Assembly (NCBI GenBank): GCA_007130545.1
Contig: SLSG01000016.1
Span: 1 to 6,926 of the forward strand
Direction of reading: 5' to 3'
DNA: 6,926 bases
Origin: Bacteroidales bacterium
GTDB taxonomy: Bacteria > Bacteroidota > Bacteroidia > Bacteroidales > UBA7960
The notes under the pieces are model-generated. The model was not told the DNA's origin. It saw only the letters and a list, made by a program, of their open reading frames with translations, and searched no databases. Positions 6,407 through 6,926 of this stretch are shown one piece after another. The first letter of the stretch is position 1. Each line of letters opens with the position of its first letter. Both the position numbers and the translations under genes were made by a program.

Positions 6407-6926
6407 TCCATGGAGAGATGGTCTGATACCATGTTATTAATTTGGCCATCTTCCTTCTCCAGCAGCAGTACCCTGGTAAATTCCCCGGCAGGCATCCCGA
6501 ACATCTGGATGTACTCCACAGCCATGTTGGGAGATACCACGTTCCGGCCAACAACCGGTTCTGACAGGGAAAGTTCTATACCTATCCGGCTCAATCCGTG
6601 GTACAACAACTCCGAGCAGTAAACTGCCCTGCTGTCGTCCAGCAACAGGTCGTAATCATAGGGTTTGCCGAGCTGCTCCATGGCGTAGGAGAAAACCGAC
6701 AGGATGTCTGCCTGATCCCTGTTGATCCGGTAAGCGGAAAACCCGAGCAATAGCGAAACAGCGTGGAGATTGGACAACCTGGTAACCTCCCGGACAGCCA
6801 CCCCTTCATTGCTGGAGTCCAGTATCAGCAACTCATTGCCTGTCTGGTAATAGGCCTCCAGCAGTTTTAGTTTCTGCGGATCGCGGCCGAAAAAGGACCT
6901 TACCTGCTCCCGGCTTCCCAGGTATA
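6403..6926 (-). CDS. YiiX/YebB-like cysteine hydrolase (C92, NlpC/P60 superfamily), N-terminus off window
   Basis: The frame is open on the minus strand from the right edge to a TAA at 6403-6405, showing 173 C-terminal residues. A TTG at 6829-6831 is internal, because the frame continues upstream with sensible sequence (YLGSREQVRSFFGRDPQK). Visible family features are ILDSSNEGVAVREVTRL, then GKPYDYDLLLDD and VYCSELLYHGL, whose Cys (codon 6616-6618) would be the nucleophile. In YiiX-type proteins the catalytic His lies in an HVGIY-like motif. The YLG at the window edge looks like the end of that motif, placing His just outside. Relatives are NlpC/P60-fold amidases or thioesterases acting on peptidoglycan peptides, lipids or other substrates; the substrate cannot be read from this. 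About 45 residues after VVGRNVVSP complete the tail, ending in an acidic HLSMD. It converges on the S41 gene with four shared bases. Signal peptide status is unknown. Confidence 0.8.
   Translation of the reverse strand, partial: YLGSREQVRSFFGRDPQKLKLLEAYYQTGNELLILDSSNEGVAVREVTRLSNLHAVSLLLGFSAYRINRDQADILSVFSYAMEQLGKPYDYDLLLDDSRAVYCSELLYHGLSRIGIELSLSEPVVGRNVVSPNMAVEYIQMFGMPAGEFTRVLLLEKEDGQINNMVSDHLSMD

Overview
The window looks like a gene-dense chromosomal segment of a moderately GC-rich member of the Bacteroidota. The evidence is indirect. Several signal peptides end just after Gln (FTQ, FGQ, GVGQ). Most starts lack a Shine-Dalgarno sequence. There is a perfect copy of the Bacteroidota -7 promoter motif (TAnnTTTG). 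The S41 lipoprotein resembles proteases common in this phylum. I see no rRNA, tRNA, CRISPR array, insertion sequence or long repeat, and no gene-free stretch over 100 bases.

Layout from left to right. (1) The last 87 codons of a plus-strand gene, probably the C-terminal extension of a prolyl-oligopeptidase-like (S9) alpha/beta hydrolase. (2) Two adjacent plus-strand genes (299-1057 and 1059-1667) for secreted, paralogous proteins of unknown function, 1 bp apart. (3) A large minus-strand gene (1664-4528) for a soluble hybrid histidine kinase, PAS-PAS-GAF-HisKA-HATPase-REC-Hpt. (4) Divergent from it, 28 bp away, a plus-strand pair: a predicted outer-membrane beta-barrel protein (4557-5384) and a lipoprotein serine protease of family S41 (5381-6406), overlapping by ATGA. 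(5) A minus-strand gene running off the right edge (6403-6926), encoding the catalytic-Cys half of a YiiX/YebB-like (C92, NlpC/P60 superfamily) cysteine hydrolase.

Apart from the kinase, the products are probably secreted or envelope-associated; this is least certain for the two edge fragments. The barrel and S41 protease are the best case for working together, because they overlap translationally. The two paralogs form a second likely unit. The kinase has internal receiver and phosphotransfer domains but no DNA-binding output, so its final response regulator must be elsewhere. Whether it controls its divergent neighbours is speculation. Both convergent junctions end in a shared TTAA, in which the two stop codons overlap.

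I did not find a clearly new defence or mobile system. The least characterised items are the tandem secreted paralogs and the barrel/S41 pair.
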